In this document: piece by piece, positions 37,450 to 45,587 of the stretch
Layout of the letters: every line of letters begins with the position of its first letter
Position numbering within the stretch: position 1 is the first letter of the stretch
Assembly (NCBI GenBank): GCA_021651055.1
Contig: JAJHOH010000001.1
Location: forward strand, 2,914,001 to 2,978,000
Origin: Candidatus Manganitrophus morganii
Lineage (GTDB): Bacteria; Nitrospirota; Nitrospiria; SBBL01; Manganitrophaceae
Reading direction: 5' to 3'
Length of the DNA stretch: 64,000 nucleotides
The notes under the pieces: model-generated
Database searches by the model: none
What the model was told of the DNA's origin: nothing
Seen by the model: the letters and a program-made list of their open reading frames with translations, nothing else
Position numbers and translations under genes: made by a program

Positions 37450-37486
37450 AATACACTACTTTACAGCGTTTAAATGAAGGATAAAG

Positions 37487-37939
37487 ATGAAAACAACGGC
37501 AGTGAAAGAGTCCGATATTCAGAGAAAGTGGTTCGTCGTTGATGCGAACGGCAAGGTCTTGGGACGCATGGCGACGCAAGTCGCGGCAGTTCTTCGTGGA
37601 AAGCATAAGCCGGTTTTTACCCCCAACCAGGACCTCGGAGATCATGTGGTCGTCATCAACGCGGCGAAGGTTGTTTTGACCGCCGGCAAAGCGGTCAAAA
37701 AGAAATACTATCACCACAGCGGTTATATGCGAGGAGGACTGAAGGAGACGAATGCGGAGAAGATGCTGCGGGAGAAGCCGGAACGGCTTGTCACCTACGC
37801 GATTGCCGGAATGCTCCCGAAGACCAAGCTTGGCAAGGCGATGGCGAAGAAATTGAAAGTCTATGCCGGGCCCGACCATCCGCATCAGGCGCAGCAACCA
37901 CAAGCTTTTGCAGTAAAAGAAAAAGAAAGGGGTTCATGA
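37487..37939 (+). CDS. rplM: 50S ribosomal protein L13
   Basis: The 150-aa L13 is an early-assembly protein of the large subunit. KWFVVDANGKVLGRMATQVA, ILRGKHKPVFTPNQDLGDHVVVINA-type sequence, KKYYHHSGYMRGG and the downstream VYAGPDHPHQAQQP are diagnostic. GAAGGATAAAG precedes the ATG. It overlaps rpsI by 4 nt (ATGA), the conserved L13-S9 operon. Confidence 0.98.
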   Translation: MKTTAVKESDIQRKWFVVDANGKVLGRMATQVAAVLRGKHKPVFTPNQDLGDHVVVINAAKVVLTAGKAVKKKYYHHSGYMRGGLKETNAEKMLREKPERLVTYAIAGMLPKTKLGKAMAKKLKVYAGPDHPHQAQQPQAFAVKEKERGS

Positions 37940-38334
37940 TCATGGCGGCAACCCGTTATTTTGCCACAGGAAAGAGAAAAAACGCCGTCGCGCGGGTTTA
38001 TTTAGAGCCGGGAGAGGGGAAGATCTTGGTGAACGGCAGGCCGTCGGATGAGTATTTCCCCCGCCAAGCCTGGAAGTATCTCCTCATCCAGCCCTTCCAA
38101 TTGACGGAGACGGTCGGACGATACAACGCTGTTGCCACTGTTCATGGCGGCGGACTGACCGGCCAGGCCGGCGCGCTCCGTCACGGCATCTCCAAGGCCC
38201 TCTTGGAAGCGATCCCCCAATCACGGACCGCTTTAAAGAAAGAAGGATTGCTCACCCGCGATCCCAGGGTCAAAGAGAGAAAGAAGTATGGGCAAAAAGG
38301 AGCGCGCAAGCGGTTCCAATACTCCAAGCGGTAA
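37936..38334 (+). CDS. rpsI: 30S ribosomal protein S9
   Basis: The 132-aa S9 has YFATGKRKNAVARVYL at the start and the invariant C-terminal GARKRFQYSKR that reaches the P-site tRNA. The start at 37936 (ATG ATC ATG) or at 37942 are both possible. A strong terminator follows at 38361-38390, closing the rplM-rpsI unit. Confidence 0.98.
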   Translation: MIMAATRYFATGKRKNAVARVYLEPGEGKILVNGRPSDEYFPRQAWKYLLIQPFQLTETVGRYNAVATVHGGGLTGQAGALRHGISKALLEAIPQSRTALKKEGLLTRDPRVKERKKYGQKGARKRFQYSKR

Positions 38335-38360
38335 AAGTTCTTTTCACCTCGCACGTGATC

Positions 38361-38390
38361 GGGAAGGTCGAAAGACCTTCCCTTTTTTTT
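38361..38390 (+). terminator. Rho-independent terminator after rpsI
   Basis: A perfect 9-bp stem GGGAAGGTC/GACCTTCCC with a GAAA tetraloop is followed by eight T residues, starting 27 nt after the rpsI stop. Confidence 0.95.
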
Positions 38391-38398
38391 AAGTAAAT

Positions 38399-38425
38399 AT
38401 CGGGACCAGAGGTCCCTCCCACAAA
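38399..38425. repeat. Short imperfect palindrome (ATCGGGACCAGAGGTCCCTCCCAC)
   Basis: GGGACC and GGTCCC form an inverted pair around AGA just downstream of the rpsI terminator and upstream of argC. It looks like the small REP-type elements elsewhere in the window; function unknown. Confidence 0.35.
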
Positions 38426-38438
38426 GATAAGTGAAGAG

Positions 38439-39476
38439 ATGACCCTCAAAGTTGCCATTGCCGGCGCCACCGGTTATACGGGTGGAGAATTGCTCCGGCT
38501 CCTGTCTCAGCATCCCCATGTCGAGGTGGTCAGTGCGACCTCCGAGCAGTCGGCCGGAGAGCCGCTCGTTCATCGGCTCCCCTCGTTAAAAGGGTATTAC
38601 GACCTGACGCTGGAATCCTTTGATCCGAAGAAGATCGCCGAAAAGGCCGATCTGGTCTTCCTCGCTCTCTCCCACACAAAAGCAATGGAACCGGCGCGGC
38701 AGCTCATCGATCTGGGCAAAAAGGTGATCGACCTCTCCGCCGATTTTCGCCTCCGATCTGCCCCGCTGTATGAGCGCTGGTACAAGTTGCCCCACTCCCG
38801 CCCCGAGCTCTTGAAGGAGGCGGTGTACGGGCTTACCGAGATCTATCGGGATGAGATCGCAAAAAGTCATCTCATCGCAAATCCCGGCTGTTATCCGACC
38901 GGGGCGCTGCTGCTCCTCTCCCCCTTTTTAAAGGCCGGGTGCATTGATCCAAGCCGGGAGATCATCATCGATTCGAAGTCGGGGGTCTCCGGGGCGGGAC
39001 GGACTCCCTCCGCAAAGGCCCACTTTACCGAGGTCAACGAAGGAATGGTGGCGTACAACGTCGGTGTTCACCGACATCTCCCTGAGATCGAACAGGAGAT
39101 TCGGCGGATCGGCAAACAGAAGATGACCACTCTCTTCACCCCGTACCTTCTCCCGGTCAACCGGGGGATATTGACGACGATCTATCTTCCGTTAAAGGAA
39201 AAATTCACACAGAAGAAGATCGATTCGGTTTTGGACCTCTATCGGGGTGAGCCCTTTATCCGGAGGTTCAACGACGCGCCGAACTTGAATCAGGTCCGTG
39301 GATCGAACTTTTGCGACATCGGCGCCTTTGCGACCCCCTCCGGTCGGACGGCAATCCTCATGTCGGCGATCGATAACCTGGTAAAAGGGGCATCGGGACA
39401 AGCGATTCAAAATATGAATGTCATGATGGGATGGGACGAGCGGCTTGGCCTGATGTCGCCGGGGATCTTCCCCTAA
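38439..39476 (+). CDS. argC: N-acetyl-gamma-glutamyl-phosphate reductase
   Basis: ArgC reduces N-acetylglutamyl phosphate to the semialdehyde in arginine synthesis. The 345-aa protein has VAIAGATGYTGGELLRLLSQHP (nucleotide binding), the catalytic Cys in ANPGCYPTGALL near residue 150, and KSGVSGAGRTPS. It is followed 23 nt later by argJ, a common pair. The end is normal. Confidence 0.97.
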   Translation: MTLKVAIAGATGYTGGELLRLLSQHPHVEVVSATSEQSAGEPLVHRLPSLKGYYDLTLESFDPKKIAEKADLVFLALSHTKAMEPARQLIDLGKKVIDLSADFRLRSAPLYERWYKLPHSRPELLKEAVYGLTEIYRDEIAKSHLIANPGCYPTGALLLLSPFLKAGCIDPSREIIIDSKSGVSGAGRTPSAKAHFTEVNEGMVAYNVGVHRHLPEIEQEIRRIGKQKMTTLFTPYLLPVNRGILTTIYLPLKEKFTQKKIDSVLDLYRGEPFIRRFNDAPNLNQVRGSNFCDIGAFATPSGRTAILMSAIDNLVKGASGQAIQNMNVMMGWDERLGLMSPGIFP

Positions 39477-39499
39477 ACGCTTTTTATTTTGGATGAACG

Positions 39500-40702
39500 A
39501 TGGAACAGATTGAAGGGGGGATCACCGCCGTCGACGGCTTTCTGGCGGCCGGAACATTTGCCGGGATCAAGAAGATGGAGAGGCCCGATCTCGCGTTAAT
39601 CTTCTCCGAGAACGTCTGCAATGTGGCGGGGGTCTTCACCAAGAACCGATTCCAAGCCGCCCCGCTTCTGCTCGATCGAAAGCACCTTCGAAAGAAAAAG
39701 GGCCAGGTGATCATCACCAACAGCGGCAACGCCAATGCTTTCACGGGGGCGCGGGGCGGTCGGGATGCCGAAGCGATGGCCGAGGCGGCGGCGCGCGCGT
39801 TGAATGTCCCGATCGCGTCGGTCTATGTCGCCTCGACCGGGGTCATCGGCGAGTTCCTGCCGATTGAAAAGATCACCGGCGCGGTTCCGCGGTTGGCCTT
39901 GCAGCTTTCGCGAAACGGCGGCCACGCGGCGGCGGAAGCGATTATGACGACCGATACCTTTCCGAAAGAGGTCGCCTTCACCGGTAAGGTCGGTCGAGAA
40001 GAGGTCCGGGTCGGTGGGATCGCCAAGGGTTCCGGAATGATCCATCCGAACATGGCGACGATGCTTGCCTTCTTGGCGACCGATGTAGCGATGGAGCCCC
40101 GTCTGCTTCAGGAGGCGCTCCGGCAAGCGGTCGATCGTTCGTTCAACCGCACCACCGTCGACGGCGACACCAGCACGAACGACATGGTCCTCTGTTTTGC
40201 CGGCGGACAGCGGGGAAAAGAGATTCGCTCCAAGGGAACGGCCTACGGCCAGTTTGTCGTCCTGTTGGAGGCGGCCTGCCTCTCGCTTGCCAAGATGATC
40301 GTCCGGGACGGGGAGGGGGCGACGAAGCTGATCGAGATTAAGATCACCGGCGGCCGAAGCGATTCGGCGGCCCGGCGGATTGCCGAATCGATCGCCTGCT
40401 CCAGTCTGGTCAAGACCGCCTTTTTCGGAGAGGATGCCAACTGGGGACGGATTGTTGCGGCCATCGGCAATGCCGGAGTTCCGGTCGATCCGGAGCAGGT
40501 CGATCTTTCCTTCGGCCCGGTGGCGCTCGTCCGTAAGGGGGTCTACCAAGGAAAGGATGCGGAATCGAAGGTGGCGGTCCTCTTGAAACAAAAGGAGATT
40601 GAATTGACGGTTTACCTCCATTCCGGCAGGGGTCGTGCCGACTTCTGGACCTCCGATCTCAGCCTCGACTATGTCAAGATCAATGCGGCGTACCGGAGCT
40701 AA
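39500..40702 (+). CDS. argJ: Bifunctional glutamate N-acetyltransferase/amino-acid acetyltransferase
   Basis: ArgJ recycles the acetyl group between N-acetylornithine and glutamate. The 400-aa precursor is self-cleaved; the cleavage motif is visible as KGSGMIHPNMATMLAF with the nucleophilic Thr following Ala. Other marks are TDTFPKEVAF, TVDGDTSTND and the C-terminal YVKINAAYRS. ATG at 39500 sits just after the argC gene. The ArgC-ArgJ pair indicates a cyclic arginine pathway. Confidence 0.97.
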   Translation: MEQIEGGITAVDGFLAAGTFAGIKKMERPDLALIFSENVCNVAGVFTKNRFQAAPLLLDRKHLRKKKGQVIITNSGNANAFTGARGGRDAEAMAEAAARALNVPIASVYVASTGVIGEFLPIEKITGAVPRLALQLSRNGGHAAAEAIMTTDTFPKEVAFTGKVGREEVRVGGIAKGSGMIHPNMATMLAFLATDVAMEPRLLQEALRQAVDRSFNRTTVDGDTSTNDMVLCFAGGQRGKEIRSKGTAYGQFVVLLEAACLSLAKMIVRDGEGATKLIEIKITGGRSDSAARRIAESIACSSLVKTAFFGEDANWGRIVAAIGNAGVPVDPEQVDLSFGPVALVRKGVYQGKDAESKVAVLLKQKEIELTVYLHSGRGRADFWTSDLSLDYVKINAAYRS

Positions 40703-40742
40703 GATGAGGAAAGAGATCCTTTTTTCCTATTGCAAATTCAGC

Positions 40743-40748
40743 TATAAT
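40743..40748 (+). promoter_or_regulatory. Probable -10 box for rpsB operon
   Basis: A perfect TATAAT lies 212 nt upstream of the rpsB ATG after a T-rich stretch in the -35 area. No clean -35 box is seen, so the call is modest. Confidence 0.4.
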
Positions 40749-40833
40749 TATGTTACTTTTTAAAATCTCATCATTTGAAATTCCTGTGATCGAGATCGTG
40801 TAACACCTTCAACAATCAACACAAAATACACAC

Positions 40834-40931
40834 GCTCCCCGCTGGGGCTCGGTCCCCGACCGAAACGGCGCAGCCGGAGGTCGGGTCGCCCTTTTTGTCC
40901 ATGAGGCAATCAGTGCGTAAAAGCGGGAGCG
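40834..40931 (+). promoter_or_regulatory. Structured rpsB leader with terminator-like hairpin
   Basis: The leader contains nested stems CCCGACC/GGTCGGG (40855-40861 with 40879-40885) and CGGC/GCCG (40866-40869 with 40873-40876), and CTTTTTG starts 5 nt later. Just upstream, GCTCCCCGCT (40834-40843) can pair imperfectly with AGCGGGAGC (40922-40930), so two folds compete. S2 commonly regulates its own rpsB-tsf mRNA through the leader; this region is a candidate for that, by position and fold only. Confidence 0.45.
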
Positions 40932-40959
40932 GAGGCTCAGACCAAAATAAGGAGAAGCA

Positions 40960-41742
40960 ATGACTGAAATGAGAGAATTACTTGAAGCGGGTGTTCATTT
41001 CGGACACCAAACCAATCGTTGGAATCCGAAGATGGCCAAATATATCTTCGGGGAGAGAAATGATATTTATATCATCGATCTTCAGAAAACCGTTAAGAAG
41101 TTCGCGGAAGCGACCGATTTCGTCCGAGACCTTGTGGCGCATGGAGAGACGATCCTCTTCGTCGGAACGAAGCGACAGGCGCAGGAGATCGTAGAGGCCG
41201 AGACGAAACGGTGCGGGATGTTTTATGTGAACCACCGGTGGCTGGGGGGAATGCTCACCAACTTCGCCACCATCCGGAAGAGCATTGAAAAGTTAAAGAA
41301 GTTCGAATCGGCGCGCGAAGACGGGACCCATGAGCGGCTGCCGAAAAAAGAAGTGCTCCAGATGGAAAAAGAGCGGGAGCACCTCGAGTGGAATCTCGGC
41401 GGAATCAAGGATATGCGGAGTCTTCCGGCGGCGATTTTTGTGATCGATACGATGAAAGAGCGAACCGCCGTGTTAGAGGCGAATCGGCTGGGGATTCCGG
41501 TCATCGCCATCGTCGATACGAATTGTGATCCCGATGAGATCGATTATGTCATTCCGGGCAACGACGATGCGATCCGGGCGATTCGGTTGATTACCAGCCG
41601 GATGGCCGATGCGGTCTTGGAAGGTCGGCGTATTCGGGAGAAGACTCAGACCGAGCGGCCGGCTCCCGCTTCCCAGCAGGAGGTAAAACCGGAACCGGTG
41701 ATGGCCGCGGCGGAGGGAGAGCCGGGAGCGACTGCTTCTTAA
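40960..41742 (+). CDS. rpsB: 30S ribosomal protein S2
   Basis: The 260-aa S2 begins [21 protein letters not shown] and has the family motifs [25 protein letters not shown] and [17 protein letters not shown]-terminal Ala/Glu/Pro-rich tail (about 25 residues) is non-conserved. AAGGAG is 6 nt upstream of the ATG. It heads rpsB-tsf-pyrH-frr, a very common order. Confidence 0.98.
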   Translation: MTEMRELLEAGVHFGHQTNRWNPKMAKYIFGERNDIYIIDLQKTVKKFAEATDFVRDLVAHGETILFVGTKRQAQEIVEAETKRCGMFYVNHRWLGGMLTNFATIRKSIEKLKKFESAREDGTHERLPKKEVLQMEKEREHLEWNLGGIKDMRSLPAAIFVIDTMKERTAVLEANRLGIPVIAIVDTNCDPDEIDYVIPGNDDAIRAIRLITSRMADAVLEGRRIREKTQTERPAPASQQEVKPEPVMAAAEGEPGATAS

Positions 41743-41787
41743 GCGCTACCTCGGGCTCTAAGTATCTTGTTAAAGAAAGGGAAGGGA

Positions 41788-42393
41788 ATGTCGGCAGTCG
41801 ATACGATTAAAGAGTTACGCGAGAAGACGGGGGCCGGTATTATGGATTGCAAAGCCGCCCTCGCACAGTCGCAGGGCGATCTTTCCAAGGCGATTGATTT
41901 CCTCCGGCAGAAGGGACTTGCGACCGCTGCTAAAAAGGCGGGCCGGGAAACCCGTGAAGGGAGCATCGGCTCCTACATCCACTTCGGCGGAAAAATCGGC
42001 GTTTTGGTCGAGGTGAGTTGCGAGACCGATTTCGTCGCGCGAAATCCGGAGTTCCAGGACTTCGTTCGAGATATCGCGATGCAGATTGCCGGTTCGACCC
42101 CCCCGCCCCAGTATATCCGGCGCGAGGAGGTTCCTGCGGAGGTGATCGAGAAGGAGCGGAACATCTACATCGCTCAGGCGCGTGAGACGAAAAAGCCGGA
42201 GGCAGTGATCGCGAAAATCGCCGAGGGAAAACTCGAGAAGTTTTTTGAAGAGATCTGCCTGCTGGAGCAGCCGTTCATCAAAGATCCTCAGACCAAAATC
42301 AAAGATCTGTTGGCCCAGAAAATTGCAAAGGTCGGAGAGAACATGCACATCCGACGGTTTACGCGATATCAGTTGGGTGAAGGGGAGGCTTAA
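41788..42393 (+). CDS. tsf: Elongation factor Ts (short form)
   Basis: EF-Ts recharges EF-Tu by GDP/GTP exchange. The 201-aa form starts [25 protein letters not shown] and includes CETDFVARN. It is shorter than the E. coli protein (283 aa) because it lacks part of the second core subdomain, like Thermus-type EF-Ts. ATG at 41788 follows GGGAAGGGA; an upstream TTG at 41767 is a weaker start. It lies 45 nt after rpsB. Confidence 0.97.
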   Translation: MSAVDTIKELREKTGAGIMDCKAALAQSQGDLSKAIDFLRQKGLATAAKKAGRETREGSIGSYIHFGGKIGVLVEVSCETDFVARNPEFQDFVRDIAMQIAGSTPPPQYIRREEVPAEVIEKERNIYIAQARETKKPEAVIAKIAEGKLEKFFEEICLLEQPFIKDPQTKIKDLLAQKIAKVGENMHIRRFTRYQLGEGEA

Positions 42394-42426
42394 GGGTCTC
42401 CGCATCCACCCATTTTCATGCCCGAA

Positions 42427-42458
42427 CGGAGCGAACGGCCCTTATGCCGTTCGCTCCG
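42427..42458. repeat. Perfect 13-bp hairpin between tsf and pyrH
   Basis: CGGAGCGAACGGC (42427-42439) and its complement (42446-42458) enclose a 6-nt loop CCTTAT. No T-tract follows on either strand, so it may stabilise or process the mRNA instead of terminating it. Confidence 0.75.
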
Positions 42459-42497
42459 GCAGTGTTGACCTTATCCATTCATAACAGGATCGCCGCC

Positions 42498-43220
42498 ATG
42501 TCCGATGCCAAGTATCGAAGAGTTCTTCTGAAGGTCAGCGGGGAGGTATTGGCGGGTGACCAGGGGTACGGGATCGATCCCAAGATGCTCGACACCATCG
42601 CTGAGGAGATCAAGGAGATCGCCTCGATGGGGGTTGAAACGGCGGTCGTGATCGGCGGCGGAAACATCTTCCGCGGCATCGCCGGGAGCGCCGCGGGAAT
42701 GGAGCGGACCTCGGCCGATTACATGGGGATGTTGGCGACCGTTCTTAATGCGCTTGCTCTCCAGAATATCCTCGAAAAGAAGGGGGTCTTCACCCGCGTT
42801 CAGTCGGCGATCGAGATGAAAGAGTTGGCCGAGGGATACATTCGAAGAAAGGCGATCCGTCATTTGGAAAAAAAACGGGTGGTCATCTTCGCGGCCGGGA
42901 CCGGCAATCCTTACTTCTCAACCGATACCGCAGCAGTGCTCCGAGCGATGGAAATCGGCGCCGAAGTAATCTTAAAGGGAACCAAGGTCGACGGCGTGTT
43001 CGACCGGGACCCGATGAAAGATCCGGCGGCCCGCAAGTTCTCCGAGCTGACCTTCTTCGAGGTGATCGAGAAGGGATTGAAGATCATGGATTCCACCGCG
43101 GTGACTCTTTGCATGGATAATAACCTTCCGCTGATCGTCTTCAACGTCAAAGAAAAAGAAAACATCCGCAAGGTCCTCACCGGCGAGCGTGTGGGAACGA
43201 TTATTAGAAAGTCGCGATGA
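42498..43220 (+). CDS. pyrH: UMP kinase
   Basis: PyrH phosphorylates UMP to UDP with ATP and is a hexameric amino-acid-kinase-fold enzyme. The 240-aa product starts [20 protein letters not shown] and has [43 protein letters not shown] and [10 protein letters not shown] start it at ATG 42498, the usual family start, in place of an upstream in-frame ATG at 42444, which lies in the hairpin region. It is followed by a palindromic repeat and frr. Confidence 0.97.
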   Translation: MSDAKYRRVLLKVSGEVLAGDQGYGIDPKMLDTIAEEIKEIASMGVETAVVIGGGNIFRGIAGSAAGMERTSADYMGMLATVLNALALQNILEKKGVFTRVQSAIEMKELAEGYIRRKAIRHLEKKRVVIFAAGTGNPYFSTDTAAVLRAMEIGAEVILKGTKVDGVFDRDPMKDPAARKFSELTFFEVIEKGLKIMDSTAVTLCMDNNLPLIVFNVKEKENIRKVLTGERVGTIIRKSR

Positions 43221-43257
43221 TTTTATAGGTCCTATACGACTTATAGGACCTATAAAA
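43221..43257. repeat. 16-bp perfect palindromic repeat (TATAGGTCCTATA family) after pyrH
   Basis: Arms 43221-43236 and 43242-43257 are exact complements with a 5-nt loop, right after the pyrH stop, followed by AAACCTATAAGATCTATAAAAGG. Related short palindromes occur at 15246-15265 and 46732-46761, so it is a dispersed small element and may also act as a processing site. Confidence 0.7.
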
Positions 43258-43282
43258 CCTATAAGATCTATAAAAGGATTTC

Positions 43283-43840
43283 ATGCTTTCTGACGCGAAA
43301 AAGAAAATGGTCGAGAAGATGGAGGCTTCCCTCCAACACCTGAAGGTGGAGCTCTCCGGCGTTCGAACCGGCCGCGCCTCCTTGGTTCTCTTCGATTCCG
43401 TTCAGGTTAATTATTATGGAGCAACCACTCCTTTAAAGCAGATCGCGACCCTTTCCATCCCCGACAGCAGAACGGTCCTCATTCAGCCATGGGATACCAG
43501 CCAGCTTCCCGAGATGGAAAAAGCGATCTTGGGCTCCGGGCTGGGACTCACCCCCTCCAACGATGGAAAGGTCATCCGGATCAGCATCCCTCCTCTGACC
43601 GAAGAGCGAAGAAAAGATCTCGTGAAGCTGGTGAAAAGGATCGGGGAAGAGTCGAAGGTGGCGATCCGAAACATCCGGCGCGATACAAACGAAGAGCTCA
43701 AATCGCTGCAGAAGGACGGAACGCTGACGGAGGACGCGCTCCGCAAGGCGCAGGATGAAGTTCAAAAAATGACCGACCAAACGATCACCAAGGTCGATGA
43801 AATCTTAAAGAAGAAAGAAGCGGAGATTCTGGAAGTTTAA
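43283..43840 (+). CDS. frr: Ribosome recycling factor
   Basis: RRF splits post-termination ribosomes with EF-G. The 185-aa protein has the family features: MEASLQHLKVELSGVRTGRAS, LKQIATLSIPDSRTVLIQPWD, and RKDLVKLVKRIGEESKVAIRNIRRD. Length is exact for the family (185 aa). It is the fourth member of rpsB-tsf-pyrH-frr. Confidence 0.98.
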   Translation: MLSDAKKKMVEKMEASLQHLKVELSGVRTGRASLVLFDSVQVNYYGATTPLKQIATLSIPDSRTVLIQPWDTSQLPEMEKAILGSGLGLTPSNDGKVIRISIPPLTEERRKDLVKLVKRIGEESKVAIRNIRRDTNEELKSLQKDGTLTEDALRKAQDEVQKMTDQTITKVDEILKKKEAEILEV

Positions 43841-43900
43841 GTGAAAGTCTAGACGGCGTGTCGTTTCACGGTTCTCACAGTTGCGGATAGGAGGTCGTCG

Positions 43901-44311
43901 ATGGGTTTTCGGGTTCAGCTTTTCTTTAAACGATCTTTGGTCGGTTATTTGGTGGTTGCAACAGTGGTTCTTGGACTCCTTTCCGCTTTCCCAACGTCCG
44001 AAGGTTGGGCGATGTTTCTCCCCTCCAATCAGACCTCTTCGATCCGCCAAGAGGATCTTTCCAAGATACAGACCGTTCTCGAATCAAAAATGATTCACCA
44101 ACGCCTGGCCGATCTCGGTTTAAGCCAAGAAGAAATCACTTCCCGGCTGGCGCAGCTCTCCGATCAGGAAGTCCATCAAGTCGCCAGTCAAATCGATTCC
44201 CTCTATGCCGGAGGGGACGGGCTCGGCGTGGTGATCGCGCTTCTGGTGATTGCGATCCTCGTGGTGATTCTACTTCAACTGACCGGGCATAAAGTCATCA
44301 TCACAAAGTAG
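43901..44311 (+). CDS. PA2779-family membrane protein
   Basis: The 136-aa protein has an N-terminal hydrophobic segment (about 14-32), a middle part with VLESKMIHQRLADLGLSQEEITSRLAQLSDQEVHQ, and a C-terminal membrane helix (VVIALLVIAILVVILLQLTG). This is the layout of the PA2779 family (DUF6627), which is normally next to a PA2778-type C39 cysteine peptidase; here that gene follows within 65 nt. The role is unknown, but the pairing suggests a joint secreted or processed system. Confidence 0.75.
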   Translation: MGFRVQLFFKRSLVGYLVVATVVLGLLSAFPTSEGWAMFLPSNQTSSIRQEDLSKIQTVLESKMIHQRLADLGLSQEEITSRLAQLSDQEVHQVASQIDSLYAGGDGLGVVIALLVIAILVVILLQLTGHKVIITK

Positions 44312-44375
44312 ATCGAATGTGAGTCGACTTCATCGTACGGGGCTTGCTGATGAGATCCAGCCGATTTCTTCCGGG

Positions 44376-44927
44376 ATGATCCCAGTTCTGTTGCGGTCTT
44401 CTCTGGCGATTCTTTTCCTTACACTCGTTTCAGCCTGTGCCCCGGGTCAAATGCGTTCTCCCTCCCCGGAGGCGCTTCGGTTAAACGTTCCTTATTTCCC
44501 CCAGCAGGTCGGACTCTGCGGTCCGGCGTCGTTGACCTCCGTCTTCCATTACTGGCGGGAGGAGATTTCGGTGGAGGAGGTGACGCGCGCCGTCTATCTT
44601 CCGGAGTTAAACGGGGCGTTGGGGATCGATCTCACCCATTTCGCGCGGAAGAAGGGGATGCGGGCCGAGAGTTACGCCGGCAGCCTCCCCGATATCAAGA
44701 AACATCTCTCGCAAGGCATTCCGCTGATCGCATTTTTGAATCTGGGGGGACGTGTTTTCCCCGTCGGTCATTTTGTCGTCATTACCGGTCTGGATGAAAC
44801 GCGGGAAGAGGTGATCGTCCACTCCGGATCAGAAGAGAACAAACCGATTCCGTATCCAACCTTTGTCGCAGCCTGGGAGAAGACGAATTATTGGACGCTT
44901 CAAGTCGTTCCCCGAAGCTCAAGCTAG
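44376..44927 (+). CDS. PA2778-type C39-like cysteine peptidase lipoprotein
   Basis: The 183-aa precursor has a lipoprotein signal MIPVLLRSSLAILFLTLVSAC and a C39-like papain fold: QVGLCGPASLTSVFHYW with the nucleophilic Cys, then GHFVVITGLDE with the active-site His and HSGSEENKPIPYPTFVAAW. ATG at 44376 gives a clean signal peptide; an upstream GTG at 44319 is possible. Known PA2778 proteins carry a TPR tail in the same chain; here the TPR part is a separate, overlapping gene. The substrate is unknown. Confidence 0.8.
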   Translation: MIPVLLRSSLAILFLTLVSACAPGQMRSPSPEALRLNVPYFPQQVGLCGPASLTSVFHYWREEISVEEVTRAVYLPELNGALGIDLTHFARKKGMRAESYAGSLPDIKKHLSQGIPLIAFLNLGGRVFPVGHFVVITGLDETREEVIVHSGSEENKPIPYPTFVAAWEKTNYWTLQVVPRSSS

Positions 44928-45574
44928 CCCTGTTGGGACTTGCACGGACGCTGCTTCTCCTTCTCCTGTTCGGGCTCGCCGGCTGCGGCGCCGTTCCCAA
45001 AGTCGTCATTCTCAACGACCCGCTCTCCGGTGAAGAGCATCTTCAACTCGGGCTTTCCTATGAAGCGCGGGGGGCGTGGGACCTGGCGGTCGTTGAATAT
45101 CAAGCGGCGCTCGACAAGGGAGGATCCCCCTCGGTGATCCAGGGCTACTTGGGAAACGTTTACTACGCAAAGAAAAATTACGCCGCCGCGGAACAGGCCT
45201 ATCGAAAGTCACTCCGTCTCGACTCTCGGAACGCTCCCATTCTCAATAATCTGGCGTCGCTTTATCTGATCGAAGAGAGAGATCTGCTCGAAGCGGAGCG
45301 CTGGGTTCAGCAGGCGATCGAGATCGACCCGGCGCGAAAGCCCTACTATCTCGACACCCTCGCCGCCATTTACCTGGCGCGCGCCGAATACGAACCGGCC
45401 CTCGCCGCGGTCCGGGAGGCGAAAGCGTTGGCTCCCTCCGATCCGCTTCTCCTGAAACAGCTGAGCGAACAACAGAATCATGTGCTAGAATTGCTCGAAG
45501 AAAAAACCTCGAACGGCGTGGCCGCTCCGGTGGAATCGAATCCGAACGGCCGGGCCGGCGAGGGAGTGGATTGA
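44891..45574 (+). CDS. TPR lipoprotein, partner of the C39-like peptidase
   Basis: The 227-aa product has a signal peptide with LFGLAGC (Cys near residue 32) and four to five TPR units (HLQLGLSYEARGAWDLAVVEYQ, IQGYLGNVYYAKKNYAAAEQAYRKSL, APILNNLASLYL). It starts at TTG 44891 or a nearby TTG and overlaps the C39-like gene by 37 nt. In several proteobacteria TPR and peptidase domains form one PA2778 protein; here they are split but overlapping. It probably holds peptide or protein partners near the peptidase in the periplasm. Confidence 0.75.
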   Translation: MDASSRSPKLKLALLGLARTLLLLLLFGLAGCGAVPKVVILNDPLSGEEHLQLGLSYEARGAWDLAVVEYQAALDKGGSPSVIQGYLGNVYYAKKNYAAAEQAYRKSLRLDSRNAPILNNLASLYLIEERDLLEAERWVQQAIEIDPARKPYYLDTLAAIYLARAEYEPALAAVREAKALAPSDPLLLKQLSEQQNHVLELLEEKTSNGVAAPVESNPNGRAGEGVD

Positions 45575-45587
45575 GCAGGGGATAAGG

